The notes under the pieces were generated by a model that was not told the DNA's origin, searched no databases, and saw only the letters and a list, made by a program, of their open reading frames with translations. From Listeria swaminathanii (GTDB lineage: Bacteria > Bacillota > Bacilli > Lactobacillales > Listeriaceae), in NCBI RefSeq assembly GCF_014229645.1, contig NZ_JAATOD010000002.1:1-64000 (forward strand): a stretch of DNA of 64,000 bases. Direction: 5' to 3'. Made by a program: the position numbers and the translations under genes. This document shows, in pieces, positions 25,051 to 35,374 of this stretch; within the stretch, counting starts at the first letter, position 1; each line of letters starts with the position of its first letter.

Positions 25051-28000
25051 TTATTTAATGAGTTCGGCTGTTTCTTCTAAGCGAACCGATACTAGTTTGG
25101 AGACGCCGGACTCTTGCATGGTGACACCGTATAGCACGTCGGCTTCTTCCATTGTTCCTTTACGGTGCGTAATAACGATAAACTGGGTGCCAGACTCGAA
25201 TTGTTTCAAGTAACGGCTAAAGCGCGTAACGTTGGCTTCATCTAGTGCTGCTTCTACCTCATCCAAAATACAGAACGGTACTGGACGAACTCGAATGATA
25301 GCAAATAGTAAAGCAATCGCAGTTAATGCGCGCTCCCCGCCGGAACGAAGCGATAAGTTTTGCAGTTTTTTGCCTGGAGGTTGAACGACGATATCAATCC
25401 CGGTAGTCAATAGATTTTCCGGATCGATTAAAACAAGTTCCGCACTTCCGCCACCAAATAATTCTGGGAAAACGATCGCAAATTGAGTTTTAATGGCTTC
25501 AAAACTTTCGCTGAAACGGATTTTCATTTCTTCGTCCATTTCGTCCATGACTTTAAAGAGGGTTTCTTTTGCGGCAAGTAAATCTGCTTGTTGCCCTGTT
25601 AGGAAGTCAAAACGTTCTTGGATTCGCTCAAATTCTTCGATAGCGCCAATATTAACAATGCCTAGTTCGTCGATAGAACGTTTTAATAAGCGAACTTTGG
25701 AACGCGCTTGCTCGGTATCTACTTCTGGCAAGATTTTTTCTTCGGCTTGCTCTGGAGTTAGTAAATAAGCTTCTTGCAGGCGGTCGATTCGGTTCGTAAT
25801 ATCTACTTCTAAACGGCCGATGCTGATTTCCGCATTATTTTTTTGTTCCATGTAGAAACTGATTTGGTTGTTTTTTTGCGTTAATTCAGCTTCTAATAGT
25901 TCTAGTTTTTCTTGTAGTTCTGCGCGAGTTTGTCTTGTTTGTGTTAGTTTTTCGCTTGTTTCAGCCTTATCTTTACGTAGTTCTTCGATAGATTTTCTAG
26001 CTGATTCTTCGCTTGTATGAACAGTTGTTAAGTTTGTTTTTAAGGAAACAAGCTTTTGTTCGGCCGCTTCTTTTTGTTCGTAGTTTTCATGCAGTGTCGT
26101 TGTTACACGTTCGACTGCTTCTGTGGCCGATTGTAATTGCTCCCGTTTGGCCGCGATTTGCGCTTTTAAGGAAGACAGGCTTTCTAAATCAGCCGCGCGT
26201 TTACTTTCTAATGCTTTACTTGAGCTTGTCATCGCTTTGATTTCTTCATCGGTTGCTTCGATTTGTTTCGCGATTTCGATTTGCTCTTGTAGCAATGTTT
26301 CTTTTCGCTCCAGTAGTTTATTTAATTCTTCGCTACCGTCTGCTTTTTCAATATCGTATAGTTGCAATTGCTTATTAAAGCGCTCTAAGTTCTCGGTTTC
26401 GCGGTCTAATTTTCCAAGTAATTCTTTTTCTTGTAAACGTAAATTTTCACCGATGCCACGTGTTTCTTCGAGTTCTTCGCGTTTTTTCGCCATGCTATCT
26501 TTAGCAAGTTGAACCGCGGATTCCATTTCACGCGTGGATTCGTTTAGTTCAGCGATTTTCTCCGCTAATTGCCCTAGTTCGTGTTTTCTTGTTAGGATGG
26601 ATGATTTGCCACCTTTTGTAGCTCCACCGGTCATGGAACCGCCGGCATTAACCACGTCCCCTTCCAGTGTCACAATGCGATACCTGAAATTAACTAACCG
26701 AGCAAGTGTATTTGCCCCTTTTAAATCCTTCGCTAAAATCGTTGTACCTAATGCATTTAAAATGACTGGCGAAACTTTTTGGTCAAAAGAAATAACTTCG
26801 CTGGCAAGTGCGATAAAAGCAGGTTGATTGCTTAAAGCGTTTTTCGTTGCAGCTGGTAGTTCTCGTGGTTGAATGGTTGAAAGTGGCAAGAAAGTTGCGC
26901 GGCCGCTTTTCGTTTTCTTCAAGAAACTGATAGCTTCACGAGCAACACGGTCATCTTCTACAACAACATTCTGCGCACTGGCTCCAAGCGCTGTTTCCAT
27001 TGCTTGTTGGTATTTCGCTGGAATTTCAACGAGTTCAACTAGCGCACCGAGAATGCCTGGAATTTCTTTTTTCGCTTTTAAGACTTCGCGAACACCTTGG
27101 AAAAATCCGGCATAATCATCCGCCAATTCTTCTAGGGTTTCTTTTCGCGATTTCATTTGCTGCACTGTTTCATAATGTTTATAAAGTGCGCGTTCCTGTG
27201 TTCCAAAAACGCCTTCTTGTTTGGCCAATGTTTGCTGCACTTCACGGTAAATTTCCATTTGTTCCGTGAGCTCGCTCTGGATTTTCGTTAAATGGGTTTT
27301 CGTTGTTTCGATTTGCGATAGCATATCTTTTCTATCATCGACATGGTGACTATTTTCTAAATCTAATTTGTCAATTCGGCTAGTAATTTGGCCAATTTGG
27401 CGTTCGATATAACCTAAGTCATTATTGATTGTCGTTTGCGTGTGGCGCAGATCAATATAATCACTTTTCCGGTTTTCAATTGCTTCTTCGGACAAATCAT
27501 CATATTTGGCAAGTGTCGCTTCTAGCTCTTTTTTCGCTCTCACGGCAATTTCTAGTGCTGTTTCTTTTTCGAGTTTCGAACTACTTAGGACTTCTTTTTG
27601 CTCTTCTAAAGCAGTAATTTTTTCGGTGATTGCTGCTAAAGTTTCCGCGTATACTTGTTCATTTTCGCTACTATGTTTTTTACGTTCTAATTGAAGATTG
27701 CGTTCCCCTTCTAGTTGTTCGAGTTTTTCTGTTTCCACCAAAAGGCGTTCTTGTAAAGTATCTAGCGCAATATCGGTTTCATTCAGCGCTTGTTTTTCAC
27801 GTGAAATAACCGCTTCTTCGGCATGTAATTCTTCGCGCAACTTAATTAAAACAGTTTGGTTTTCGCCAAATTCTTTGCGTACTTCGGCTAGTTTGGTTGT
27901 TAGAGAGCTGATTTCGCTCGCTAGTAAGGTCACTTCGTATTTTTCCAGTTCTTCTTGTTGGAATAAGTAATCTTTGGCAATGGAAGCTTGCATTTCCAGT

Positions 28001-28611
28001 GGCTCTAGTTGCCCTTCTAACTCATACAAAATATCTTGAACGCGGTTTAAATTTTCTTCCGTTTCAAATAATTTATTTTCTGCTTGTTTTTTACGATGCT
28101 TATATTTTAATACGCCGGCTGCTTCTTCAAAAATCGAGCGACGTTCTTCTGGTTTACTATTCAGGATTTCATCAATTTTCCCTTGCGAAATAATCGAAAA
28201 AGATTCCCGTCCAAGTCCAGAATCCATAAATAAATCAACAATATCTTTCAGTCGACAATTCTCTTTATTAATTAAAAATTCACTATCACCATTACGGTAA
28301 ATCCGTCTTGTAACAGCTACTTCGCTATAATCAAGTGGTAAAAAATGGTCTTCATTTTCGAGAATAAGCGATACTTCCGCAAAATTAATTGGCTTACGCG
28401 TATCACTTCCAGCAAAAATAACGTCACCCATTCGGCCACCACGGAGCGATTTAGCGGACTGCTCACCAAGTACCCAGCGGATTGCTTCTGTAATATTACT
28501 TTTCCCGCTGCCATTTGGTCCTACAACTGCAGTCATGCCGGGCACGAAATCTATCGCAACTTTGTCAGCAAAGGATTTAAAGCCATTCATTTCTAATCGT
28601 TTTAATAACAT
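25051..28611 (-). CDS. smc: Chromosome partition protein SMC
   Basis: SMC forms the ATP-driven condensin with ScpA and ScpB that organises and segregates the chromosome. The 1186-aa protein has Walker A GPNGSGKSNITEAIRWVLGEQ at the N terminus, two long coiled-coil arms, the central Gly-rich hinge (GGSMTGGATKGGKSSILTRKHEL), and C-terminal signature LRSGGERALTAIALLFAI and Walker B CILDEVEAALDE. Start with GGAGGTG; 22 nt after rnc, conserved rnc-smc-ftsY order. Confidence 0.98.
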   Translation of the reverse strand: MLLKRLEMNGFKSFADKVAIDFVPGMTAVVGPNGSGKSNITEAIRWVLGEQSAKSLRGGRMGDVIFAGSDTRKPINFAEVSLILENEDHFLPLDYSEVAVTRRIYRNGDSEFLINKENCRLKDIVDLFMDSGLGRESFSIISQGKIDEILNSKPEERRSIFEEAAGVLKYKHRKKQAENKLFETEENLNRVQDILYELEGQLEPLEMQASIAKDYLFQQEELEKYEVTLLASEISSLTTKLAEVRKEFGENQTVLIKLREELHAEEAVISREKQALNETDIALDTLQERLLVETEKLEQLEGERNLQLERKKHSSENEQVYAETLAAITEKITALEEQKEVLSSSKLEKETALEIAVRAKKELEATLAKYDDLSEEAIENRKSDYIDLRHTQTTINNDLGYIERQIGQITSRIDKLDLENSHHVDDRKDMLSQIETTKTHLTKIQSELTEQMEIYREVQQTLAKQEGVFGTQERALYKHYETVQQMKSRKETLEELADDYAGFFQGVREVLKAKKEIPGILGALVELVEIPAKYQQAMETALGASAQNVVVEDDRVAREAISFLKKTKSGRATFLPLSTIQPRELPAATKNALSNQPAFIALASEVISFDQKVSPVILNALGTTILAKDLKGANTLARLVNFRYRIVTLEGDVVNAGGSMTGGATKGGKSSILTRKHELGQLAEKIAELNESTREMESAVQLAKDSMAKKREELEETRGIGENLRLQEKELLGKLDRETENLERFNKQLQLYDIEKADGSEELNKLLERKETLLQEQIEIAKQIEATDEEIKAMTSSSKALESKRAADLESLSSLKAQIAAKREQLQSATEAVERVTTTLHENYEQKEAAEQKLVSLKTNLTTVHTSEESARKSIEELRKDKAETSEKLTQTRQTRAELQEKLELLEAELTQKNNQISFYMEQKNNAEISIGRLEVDITNRIDRLQEAYLLTPEQAEEKILPEVDTEQARSKVRLLKRSIDELGIVNIGAIEEFERIQERFDFLTGQQADLLAAKETLFKVMDEMDEEMKIRFSESFEAIKTQFAIVFPELFGGGSAELVLIDPENLLTTGIDIVVQPPGKKLQNLSLRSGGERALTAIALLFAIIRVRPVPFCILDEVEAALDEANVTRFSRYLKQFESGTQFIVITHRKGTMEEADVLYGVTMQESGVSKLVSVRLEETAELIK

Positions 28612-28633
28612 GTCCGGACACCTCCATTTTTGT

Positions 28634-29323
28634 TTATCTGTGTGTTAGTTGGTTTATAGCGAATTGTGCCGCACTTTGTTCCGCTTGTTTTTTTGTTCTG
28701 CCGCTGCCTTTTCCAAGTACTTGTCCATTAACAATTACTTGCGCATCGAATGCTTTATTGTGCGCTGGTCCTGTTTCACCAAGGATATCATATTCGATCA
28801 AGACGTCGCGGTCCCGTTGAACAATTTCTTGCAGTTGCGTTTTATAATCAACTGTTTGTAGATATGCCCCTGCATCAATCTTCGGAAAAATCACGCGTTC
28901 TAAAAATGTAACGACTTTATCGATGCCATTATCTAAATAAAGCGCACCGATGAACGATTCGAATACATCTGCAAGAAGCGCTGGACGAGTTCTCCCGCCT
29001 GCTTTTTCTTCCCCTTTACCAAGTCGAACATATTTGGAAAAGTGGACTGCTTCGGCAAACTCAACTAAAGAAGGCTCACAAACAATTGCTGCGCGCATTT
29101 TTGTCATGTGTCCTTCTGCCATTTCTGGGTATTTATTAAAAAGATAATCCGATACAGTCAGTTCAAGTACTGCATCACCAAGAAACTCTAGGCGTTCATT
29201 ATCTTTCACATTTTCCCGGCGGTGTTCATTGACGTACGAGGAATGTGTAAATGCTTGTTTTAATAATTCTACATCTTTAAAATCAAAGCCAACACTTTCT
29301 TGTAATTCTTCCCATTGATTCAT
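28634..29323 (-). CDS. rnc: Ribonuclease III
   Basis: RNase III cleaves double-stranded RNA and matures rRNA. The 229-aa protein has the signature [21 protein letters not shown], the second acidic motif [16 protein letters not shown] and a C-terminal dsRNA-binding domain ([31 protein letters not shown]). The start at 29323 has AGGGG 8 nt upstream; the longer frame to 29341 has no ribosome binding site. A 19-bp RNA stem lies 31 nt upstream and might be a substrate of the enzyme itself. Confidence 0.97.
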   Translation of the reverse strand: MNQWEELQESVGFDFKDVELLKQAFTHSSYVNEHRRENVKDNERLEFLGDAVLELTVSDYLFNKYPEMAEGHMTKMRAAIVCEPSLVEFAEAVHFSKYVRLGKGEEKAGGRTRPALLADVFESFIGALYLDNGIDKVVTFLERVIFPKIDAGAYLQTVDYKTQLQEIVQRDRDVLIEYDILGETGPAHNKAFDAQVIVNGQVLGKGSGRTKKQAEQSAAQFAINQLTHR

Positions 29324-29354
29324 TTCACTTGCCCCTCTCATTACTAATAAGCAA

Positions 29355-29402
29355 GTTCATTTTCTAAACAGCTACGAGCAAAAAGCTGCTTAGAAAATGA
29401 AC
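29355..29402 (-). repeat. 19-bp inverted repeat upstream of rnc
   Basis: GTTCATTTTCTAAACAGCT (29355-29373) and AGCTGCTTAGAAAATGAAC (29384-29402) are inverted repeats with one wobble position and a 10-nt loop. No U tract follows on the minus strand, so it is unlikely to be a terminator. In the rnc transcript it forms a long duplex just before the start codon. Confidence 0.8.
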
Positions 29403-29423
29403 CAACAAATCTTCTTAACCTTG

Positions 29424-29498
29424 AAAAAGAGGCTACCTGTACTACCTATCTCGCGTGCGGAAGTTACCACAGCAAAGATAAGTAACACGGGCACCCTC
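29424..29498 (-). terminator. Branched terminator-like structure after acpP
   Basis: In the minus-strand RNA GAGGGTGCC (29490-29498) pairs with GGTAGCCTC (29429-29437) with one G-G mismatch, enclosing GTTAC/GTAAC and TTATC/GATA pairs, followed by five T. It may limit read-through from acpP into rnc. Not folded computationally. Confidence 0.45.
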
Positions 29499-29520
29499 AT
29501 TTATCCGGTCACATAAAGTT

Positions 29521-29757
<237 letters not shown>

Positions 29758-29778
29758 TCACTTCACCTCCCTCCAAGT

Positions 29779-29807
29779 ATTATATAGGATTATTTCTCCT
29801 ACGTAAA
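29779..29807 (-). promoter_or_regulatory. acpP promoter
   Basis: Minus strand: TTTACG (29802-29807), 17-bp spacer, TATAAT (29779-29784), in the 106-bp fabG-acpP gap. Confidence 0.75.
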
Positions 29808-29823
29808 CAAAAATATTTAAAGT

Positions 29824-29848
29824 AATGCGAGCCAAGTTAATTCGCATT
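29824..29848 (-). terminator. Weak hairpin after fabG
   Basis: AATGCGA / TCGCATT with an 11-nt loop, followed on the minus strand by ACTTTAAATATTTTTG. It may partly terminate the fapR-plsX-fabD-fabG transcript. Confidence 0.4.
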
Positions 29849-29860
29849 CATTAACCCATT

Positions 29861-30604
29861 TTACATCACCATGCCGCCATCAACGGATAGTGTTTGACCA
29901 GTAATATACTTCGATGCATCGCTTGCTAAGAAAAGAACCGCATTCGCAATATCTTCTGTCGTTCCGTATGCACCAAGCGGAATTTGTGCTAACATAGCTT
30001 CTTTTGTTTTCTCGTCTAATTTGTCGGTCATTTCCGTTGTAATAAAACCTGGAGCGACAGCATTCACGTTAATTCCACGTGGAGCTAATTCACGAGCAGT
30101 TGTTTTTGTAAGGCCGATAACACCAGCTTTACTTGCTACATAGTTCGCTTGTCCAGCGTTACCAATTAAACCAACAACAGATGCCATATTAATAATTTTA
30201 CCAGCGCGTTGTTTCATCATAGTACGTGTCACTGCTTTAGTGCAAAGGAAGGTTCCTTTTAGGTTGATATTAATCACATCGTCCCACTCTTCTTCTTTCA
30301 TGCGCATTAACAGATTATCACGAGTAACTCCCGCATTATTTACTAAAATGTCGACACGACCAAAGCGCTCAATTGCTTGTTTGAAAAACGCATCCACGTC
30401 TTCCGCAATGGCTACGTTTGCTTTCATCGCTTCTACTTCCACGCCATGTTCGGCAACCAGTTTCGCTGTTTCTTCTGCAGCTTCTGGGCTACCATTGTAA
30501 TTGAAGAAAATATTCGCGCCTTCTTTGGCTAAATGGATGGCGATGTCACGACCGATTCCGCGCGAGCCACCTGTTACTACTGCTACTTTGCCTTGTAAAG
30601 TCAT
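29861..30604 (-). CDS. fabG: 3-oxoacyl-[ACP] reductase
   Basis: FabG performs the NADPH-dependent reduction step of fatty-acid elongation. The 247-aa SDR has [31 protein letters not shown], catalytic Ser in [15 protein letters not shown] and [13 protein letters not shown] (YxxxK). It starts 3 nt after fabD in the FapR regulon operon. Confidence 0.97.
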   Translation of the reverse strand: MTLQGKVAVVTGGSRGIGRDIAIHLAKEGANIFFNYNGSPEAAEETAKLVAEHGVEVEAMKANVAIAEDVDAFFKQAIERFGRVDILVNNAGVTRDNLLMRMKEEEWDDVININLKGTFLCTKAVTRTMMKQRAGKIINMASVVGLIGNAGQANYVASKAGVIGLTKTTARELAPRGINVNAVAPGFITTEMTDKLDEKTKEAMLAQIPLGAYGTTEDIANAVLFLASDASKYITGQTLSVDGGMVM

Positions 30605-30607
30605 TGA

Positions 30608-31549
30608 TTATTCTCCTTTCAAAGTCGCCGCAACGCTTTTCACTGATTCCACATCACCTGCGGACAGTACAGTCACATCACGATTGATTTTTTTAATTAA
30701 ACCAGCTAAAACTTTTCCAGAACCAATTTCAACAAATGTATCTACGCCGTTTTTAATTAGTTCTTCGACGATATCTTCCCATAATACTGGGGAATAGATT
30801 TGTTTGATTAGTTTATCGCTAATTTCAGCTTTGTCTGTTGTTTGTTTAGCATCAACATTGTTAACAACCGGAATGTTACCATCAGAAATCGTTACTTCTG
30901 CTAAAATATCACGGAAAGCAAGTGCGGCTGGTTCCATTAAGCTAGAGTGGAAAGGTCCGCTAACTGCAAGTGGTAATACGCGTTTTGCGCCGCTTGCTTT
31001 GGCTTTTTCACCAGCTTTTTCAACGCCAGCAGTTGTTCCTGAGATAACGATTTGGCCTGGGCAGTTAAGGTTTGCTAATTGCACTGCATCGCCTTCTCTA
31101 GTTACTTCTTCAGTGATTGTTTTTAATGTCGCACGGTCTAAACCAAGAACGGCAGCCATTGCGCCGGCACCATTTGGTACAGCAGCTTCCATTAATTCAC
31201 CGCGTTTACGTACAAGATAAATCGCATCACTTGCTTCTAAAAATCCACCTGCTACAAGAGCGCTATATTCACCGAGGCTATGGCCTGCCACGTAATCCGC
31301 TTTGACGTCGTATGTTTCTAATGCGCGTAAAATCGCTACACTTGTGGAAACTAGTGCTGGTTGCGCATTTTCAGATTTTGTTAATAGTTCGATTGGTCCT
31401 TCTGTAATTAGATCTGTGATTGAAAAACCTAATCTTTCGTCAGCATCATCATAGATTTTTTTTGCTGCAGGATATTCTGCTGCTACATCTTGCCCCATGC
31501 CAATTTTTTGTGCTCCTTGACCGGGAAATACGAATGCGATTTTAGTCAT
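30608..31549 (-). CDS. fabD: Malonyl-CoA:ACP transacylase
   Basis: FabD loads malonyl units onto ACP. The 313-aa protein has the Gln motif [14 protein letters not shown], nucleophile [14 protein letters not shown], and [12 protein letters not shown] with the catalytic His. Its ATG overlaps the 3' end of plsX by 8 nt (translational coupling). Confidence 0.97.
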   Translation of the reverse strand: MTKIAFVFPGQGAQKIGMGQDVAAEYPAAKKIYDDADERLGFSITDLITEGPIELLTKSENAQPALVSTSVAILRALETYDVKADYVAGHSLGEYSALVAGGFLEASDAIYLVRKRGELMEAAVPNGAGAMAAVLGLDRATLKTITEEVTREGDAVQLANLNCPGQIVISGTTAGVEKAGEKAKASGAKRVLPLAVSGPFHSSLMEPAALAFRDILAEVTISDGNIPVVNNVDAKQTTDKAEISDKLIKQIYSPVLWEDIVEELIKNGVDTFVEIGSGKVLAGLIKKINRDVTVLSAGDVESVKSVAATLKGE

Positions 31550-32555
31550 TTGCTTCTGTTCCTCCTACTTTTACTTTATCTACTTCTGCTTTAATTGTTT
31601 CTACTACTTGTTTTTCAACCATTTCACGTACTTGGCGGATAGTGGTGAAAATACCATTTGCATTAGATGAACCGTGTGCTTTTACAACTGGAGCTTGAAC
31701 ACCAAATAAACAAGCACCACCGTATTCGCTATAATCCATTTTTGCTTTAAGTTCCATTAAATCTTTTTTCAGGAAGCTTGCTGCGACTTTATTTTTAAAG
31801 CCATTTAGTAAACTCATTTTGAGCATACTTAGGAAAGCAGCACCTGTTCCTTCGATGGATTTTAGTACCATGTTTCCAGTAAAGCCATCTGTCACAACGA
31901 CATCGGCTACGTCCATTAATAAGTCGCGCGCTTCGATGTTGCCGATAAATTCATAAGCATCTTGATTTTTCATTAACTCAAATGATTTTTTCGTTAAGTC
32001 GTTTCCTTTTGTTTCTTCTGTTCCGATATTTAAAAGTGCTACGCGTGGACGTTCGATTTTACGTACTTTTTCTGCGTAAACCGAGCCCATTAAGCCAAAT
32101 TGTAGTAAATGTTCTGGTTTTGCTTCTGCGTTTGCACCTAAATCAAGCATCACGAAGCCTTTTCCAGTAACAGTTGGCAGTGTTGGAGCAAGTGCTGGAC
32201 GGTCAATACCTTTAATGCGTCCAATAACGAAGAGTCCAGTCGACATTAATGCGCCTGTGTTCCCAGCGGAGATACATGCGTCAGCTTCCCCGTCTTTTAC
32301 TGCTTGGGCAGCAAGAACCATGGATGCTTTTTTCTTCCGTTTTACAGCGCGTACTGGTTCATCGTCGCTTTCAATTTTTTCATCGGTATGTATGATTTTC
32401 ACACGTGTTTTATCTGTTAAATATTCGTTTATTTTGTTTTCGTCTCCAAAAAGAAGAATTTCGATATCTTTATATTGGGCCACAGCTTGCATAACACCTA
32501 AAACAATTTCTTTTGGTGCGTGATCTCCGCCCATCGCATCTACAGCAATTTTCAT
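31542..32555 (-). CDS. plsX: Phosphate acyltransferase PlsX
   Basis: PlsX converts acyl-ACP to acyl-phosphate, the acyl donor for PlsY in phosphatidic acid synthesis. The 337-aa protein starts [20 protein letters not shown] and has SAGNTGALM and [17 protein letters not shown]. It lies between fapR (20 nt upstream) and fabD. Confidence 0.97.
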   Translation of the reverse strand: MKIAVDAMGGDHAPKEIVLGVMQAVAQYKDIEILLFGDENKINEYLTDKTRVKIIHTDEKIESDDEPVRAVKRKKKASMVLAAQAVKDGEADACISAGNTGALMSTGLFVIGRIKGIDRPALAPTLPTVTGKGFVMLDLGANAEAKPEHLLQFGLMGSVYAEKVRKIERPRVALLNIGTEETKGNDLTKKSFELMKNQDAYEFIGNIEARDLLMDVADVVVTDGFTGNMVLKSIEGTGAAFLSMLKMSLLNGFKNKVAASFLKKDLMELKAKMDYSEYGGACLFGVQAPVVKAHGSSNANGIFTTIRQVREMVEKQVVETIKAEVDKVKVGGTEAND

Positions 32556-32575
32556 TATACGTCAGTCCTTTATTT

Positions 32576-33145
32576 TCATTTTTGCGTTGCGTGATACATT
32601 TCAAACTTGCCTTTAAGTACAATTTCATCTCCAACATAGCTTTTAACATCTACTATCGTAATAGCTCTGTTGTCTGTTGCCGGACGTACTTTTGCTTTTG
32701 CGATGATGCGTTCTCCTTCATTTACAGAACGTACAAAGCGAACAGTTGCTTGTGTAGTTAAAGCTAGTTCATTTGGGATGACTGCGGTTGCTAAGGAATT
32801 AGCTTGGGCAAACAAATGGTGCCCACGAGCGATTTTATTTCGTTTAAAAACATGCTCACTTCGCACATCAAAAATCGAAATGGCGCTCTTGCTAAGTTGA
32901 ATATCAATAATTTCACCAATCACTTCATCGATGGGAAGGCTTTTTACTGCATCGGCATAATTGACACTCGCAACATGTTTGATTCGCTCTCTGAGTTCTG
33001 GAATAGAAAGTGCTACTCTATCTAAACGAATAGTTTGTACACTAACCCCAAATTTCTCAGCAAGTTGCTCATCTGTTATAAAAGGATTTTCTTCAATAGC
33101 AACTTGAAGTTTCATTTGACGATCCTTCTTAGAATATTTTTTCAT
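32576..33145 (-). CDS. fapR: Fatty acid and phospholipid biosynthesis repressor FapR
   Basis: FapR represses FASII/phospholipid genes and is released by malonyl-CoA. The 189-aa protein has an N-terminal DeoR-like HTH ([36 protein letters not shown]) and a C-terminal hot-dog effector domain ([25 protein letters not shown]). A FapR box overlaps its own -10, so it is autoregulated. First gene of fapR-plsX-fabD-fabG. Confidence 0.97.
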   Translation of the reverse strand: MKKYSKKDRQMKLQVAIEENPFITDEQLAEKFGVSVQTIRLDRVALSIPELRERIKHVASVNYADAVKSLPIDEVIGEIIDIQLSKSAISIFDVRSEHVFKRNKIARGHHLFAQANSLATAVIPNELALTTQATVRFVRSVNEGERIIAKAKVRPATDNRAITIVDVKSYVGDEIVLKGKFEMYHATQK

Positions 33146-33178
33146 GCACGTATCCTCATCTCTTTTTTGTGAAAGGTA

Positions 33179-33195
33179 TTAATACCAGCTACTAA
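33179..33195. promoter_or_regulatory. FapR operator
   Basis: The 17-bp TTAATACCAGCTACTAA closely matches the FapR box TTAGTACCTRNYACTAA. It covers the -10 and part of the spacer of the fapR promoter. Confidence 0.88.
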
Positions 33196-33207
33196 ACAGT
33201 AGTTAAA
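33179..33207 (-). promoter_or_regulatory. fapR operon promoter
   Basis: Minus strand: TTTAAC (33202-33207), 17-bp spacer, TATTAA (33179-33184), fully overlapped by the FapR box. Confidence 0.8.
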
Positions 33208-33249
33208 AAAAGGAAGTTACCTCCGTAGGATAACATTCAGCACTTCCTT
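33204..33249 (-). terminator. recG terminator
   Basis: Minus strand: AAGGAAGT ... ACTTCCTT with an inner GTTA/TAAC and CC/GG stem, followed by seven T. It ends the yloU-to-recG transcript just before the fapR promoter; its T tract overlaps the fapR -35. Confidence 0.8.
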
Positions 33250-33325
33250 GTATTTTATTGGTACTTTAATATGTTATTAAAAATCGAGCAAAGTTGCAAG
33301 TTTTTTTAAAGATTGTTACATAGGT

Positions 33326-35374
33326 TTAATCTAGTTTTTGTTCGGTAAAGACGCCCTCTTCCTCAAGAAGAGTCACTAATTTTTGATAGAGTTTATTTTC
33401 TAGCATGTTTTCTTCAAAGATCATATGAACGGCATCTTGGCGCGCAATTTCTAGTACGCGGTAATCATGAACCATGTCTGCTACTTTGAATTCTGGAACA
33501 CCACTTTGTTTTCGACCGAAGAAATCCCCTGGTCCGCGAAGTTCTAGGTCGCGTTCGCTGACAACGAAGCCGTCATTAGTTTCCGACATAATCATCATAC
33601 GTTCTTTACCAACTTCGGTTTTTGGATCCGCAATTAAAATACAATACGATTGATCGGCCCCACGTCCAACCCGACCTCTTAATTGATGCAACTGCGCTAA
33701 ACCAAAACGGTCGGCATCGTAAATGACCATCATCGTAGCATTTGGAACGTTTACGCCAACTTCGACTACCGTTGTTGAGACAAGGCAATCAATTTTTTTA
33801 TCATTAAAGTCGCGCATGATTTGTTCTTTGTCGGCCGGTAATAACTTACCATGCATCAGTCCGGGGATATATTTAGTACCCCATTTGTTTTGTAAAATAT
33901 TGAAAACGTCTATCGCATTTTGCACATCGAGTTTTTCGGATTCTTCAATCAGCGGGCAAATAATGTAAACTTGGTGCCCTTTCTCGATTTCTTTTTCCAT
34001 AAAGCCGATGACGCGATCAAGCATTTGATGTTTGACCCAGTAGGTTTCAATTTCTTTTCGACCAGCAGGAAGTTCATCGATAATCGATACATCCATTTCG
34101 CCAAATGCTGTAATTGCAAGCGTTCTAGGGATTGGAGTAGCTGTCATAAATAACACATCCGGATATTCACCTTTTTCGCGAAGAACCCGGCGCTGCGCTA
34201 CGCCAAACCGGTGCTGCTCATCAGTAATAACTAAACCTAGACGGTGATAAATTACTTCATCTTGAATTAATGCATGTGTTCCAATTAAAACATCAATCGA
34301 GCCATTTTCAAGCATTGCGAGTAGCTCTCTGCGTTGCTTTCCTTTTACGCTACTAGTAAGTAAGCCAACTGTGATATCAAATGGTTGCAATAGCTCTACT
34401 AATGAATTAGCGTGTTGTTCGGCTAAAATTTCGGTCGGTACCATTAAGGCACTTTGGAAGCCACTTTTGGCGGCGGCATACATTGCAATCGAGGCTACGA
34501 CTGTTTTCCCTGAACCAACATCACCTTGTAGCAAACGGTTCATATGGAAATGCGATAACATATCCCCGCAGATCTCATTAACCACGCGCTTTTGTGCTTT
34601 AGTTAGCGGGAACGGCAACGACTCGATATAATGACGCAAATCTTCTACATCATAGTTAATCGAAATTCCGCCTGATTTTTCGCGTTCAATTTTACGGAAA
34701 AACTGCATTTTCAATTGGAACAGCAGGAATTCTTCGTAGACCATTCGGCGCCTAGCTTGTTTTAATTCCTCATTATTTTTTGGAAAATGGAGAATGCGCA
34801 CTGCTTCCAGACGGTCCATTAATTGATATTTCTCGAGTAAATTAGCTGGAATCACTTCTTCTATGTCACTGCTATAGGCATCAAAAGCGAGCCGAGTGTA
34901 TTTTTGCATCGTTTTATTGCGTAGCGTTCCTTTTAGACGGTAAACGCCTTCTAGTTCTTCTTCATTTTCGACAGCGCCGATTTTGATTTTACTAGCTGTA
35001 ACTTGAGCGCGACTCTTATCCCATTTACCTGAAATCGTCACGGTTTCGCCAACGCTAATTTTACTTTTTAAATAAGGCTGGTTGAAAAAATCGATTTTGA
35101 TGACTTGACCTTCTGTTGACACACGGAAAGAAAGCTTGGACTTTTTTCGGCCGTAAAAGGCAACGGTTGCTTCTGTCAGCACTTCGCCTTGGATGGTAAT
35201 CCGTTCCTCATGCGCTACTTCGGATAAATCACGCAATCGATAATCTTCATAACGATACGGAAAGTTCCAAAGTAAATCATGAACGGTCGATAAACCCAGC
35301 TCTTTTAACGTTTTAGCTGTTTCTTCACCAATTCCTTTGATTTCGGTTGTCGGGATTCGTTTAAGTTCACTCAC
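33326..35374 (-). CDS. recG: ATP-dependent DNA helicase RecG
   Basis: RecG remodels stalled forks and Holliday junctions. The 682-aa protein has an N-terminal wedge/OB domain (GIGEETAKTLKELGLSTVHDLLWNFPYRYED, ITIQGEV), helicase motif I LLQGDVGSGKTVVA, motif II VITDEQHRFG, TATPIPRTLA, and the C-terminal VVEVGVNVPNATMMVI and QLRGRVGRG. The GTG start at 35374 overlaps the sdaAA stop; the longer frame inside sdaAA is rejected. Confidence 0.95.
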   Translation of the reverse strand: MSELKRIPTTEIKGIGEETAKTLKELGLSTVHDLLWNFPYRYEDYRLRDLSEVAHEERITIQGEVLTEATVAFYGRKKSKLSFRVSTEGQVIKIDFFNQPYLKSKISVGETVTISGKWDKSRAQVTASKIKIGAVENEEELEGVYRLKGTLRNKTMQKYTRLAFDAYSSDIEEVIPANLLEKYQLMDRLEAVRILHFPKNNEELKQARRRMVYEEFLLFQLKMQFFRKIEREKSGGISINYDVEDLRHYIESLPFPLTKAQKRVVNEICGDMLSHFHMNRLLQGDVGSGKTVVASIAMYAAAKSGFQSALMVPTEILAEQHANSLVELLQPFDITVGLLTSSVKGKQRRELLAMLENGSIDVLIGTHALIQDEVIYHRLGLVITDEQHRFGVAQRRVLREKGEYPDVLFMTATPIPRTLAITAFGEMDVSIIDELPAGRKEIETYWVKHQMLDRVIGFMEKEIEKGHQVYIICPLIEESEKLDVQNAIDVFNILQNKWGTKYIPGLMHGKLLPADKEQIMRDFNDKKIDCLVSTTVVEVGVNVPNATMMVIYDADRFGLAQLHQLRGRVGRGADQSYCILIADPKTEVGKERMMIMSETNDGFVVSERDLELRGPGDFFGRKQSGVPEFKVADMVHDYRVLEIARQDAVHMIFEENMLENKLYQKLVTLLEEEGVFTEQKLD

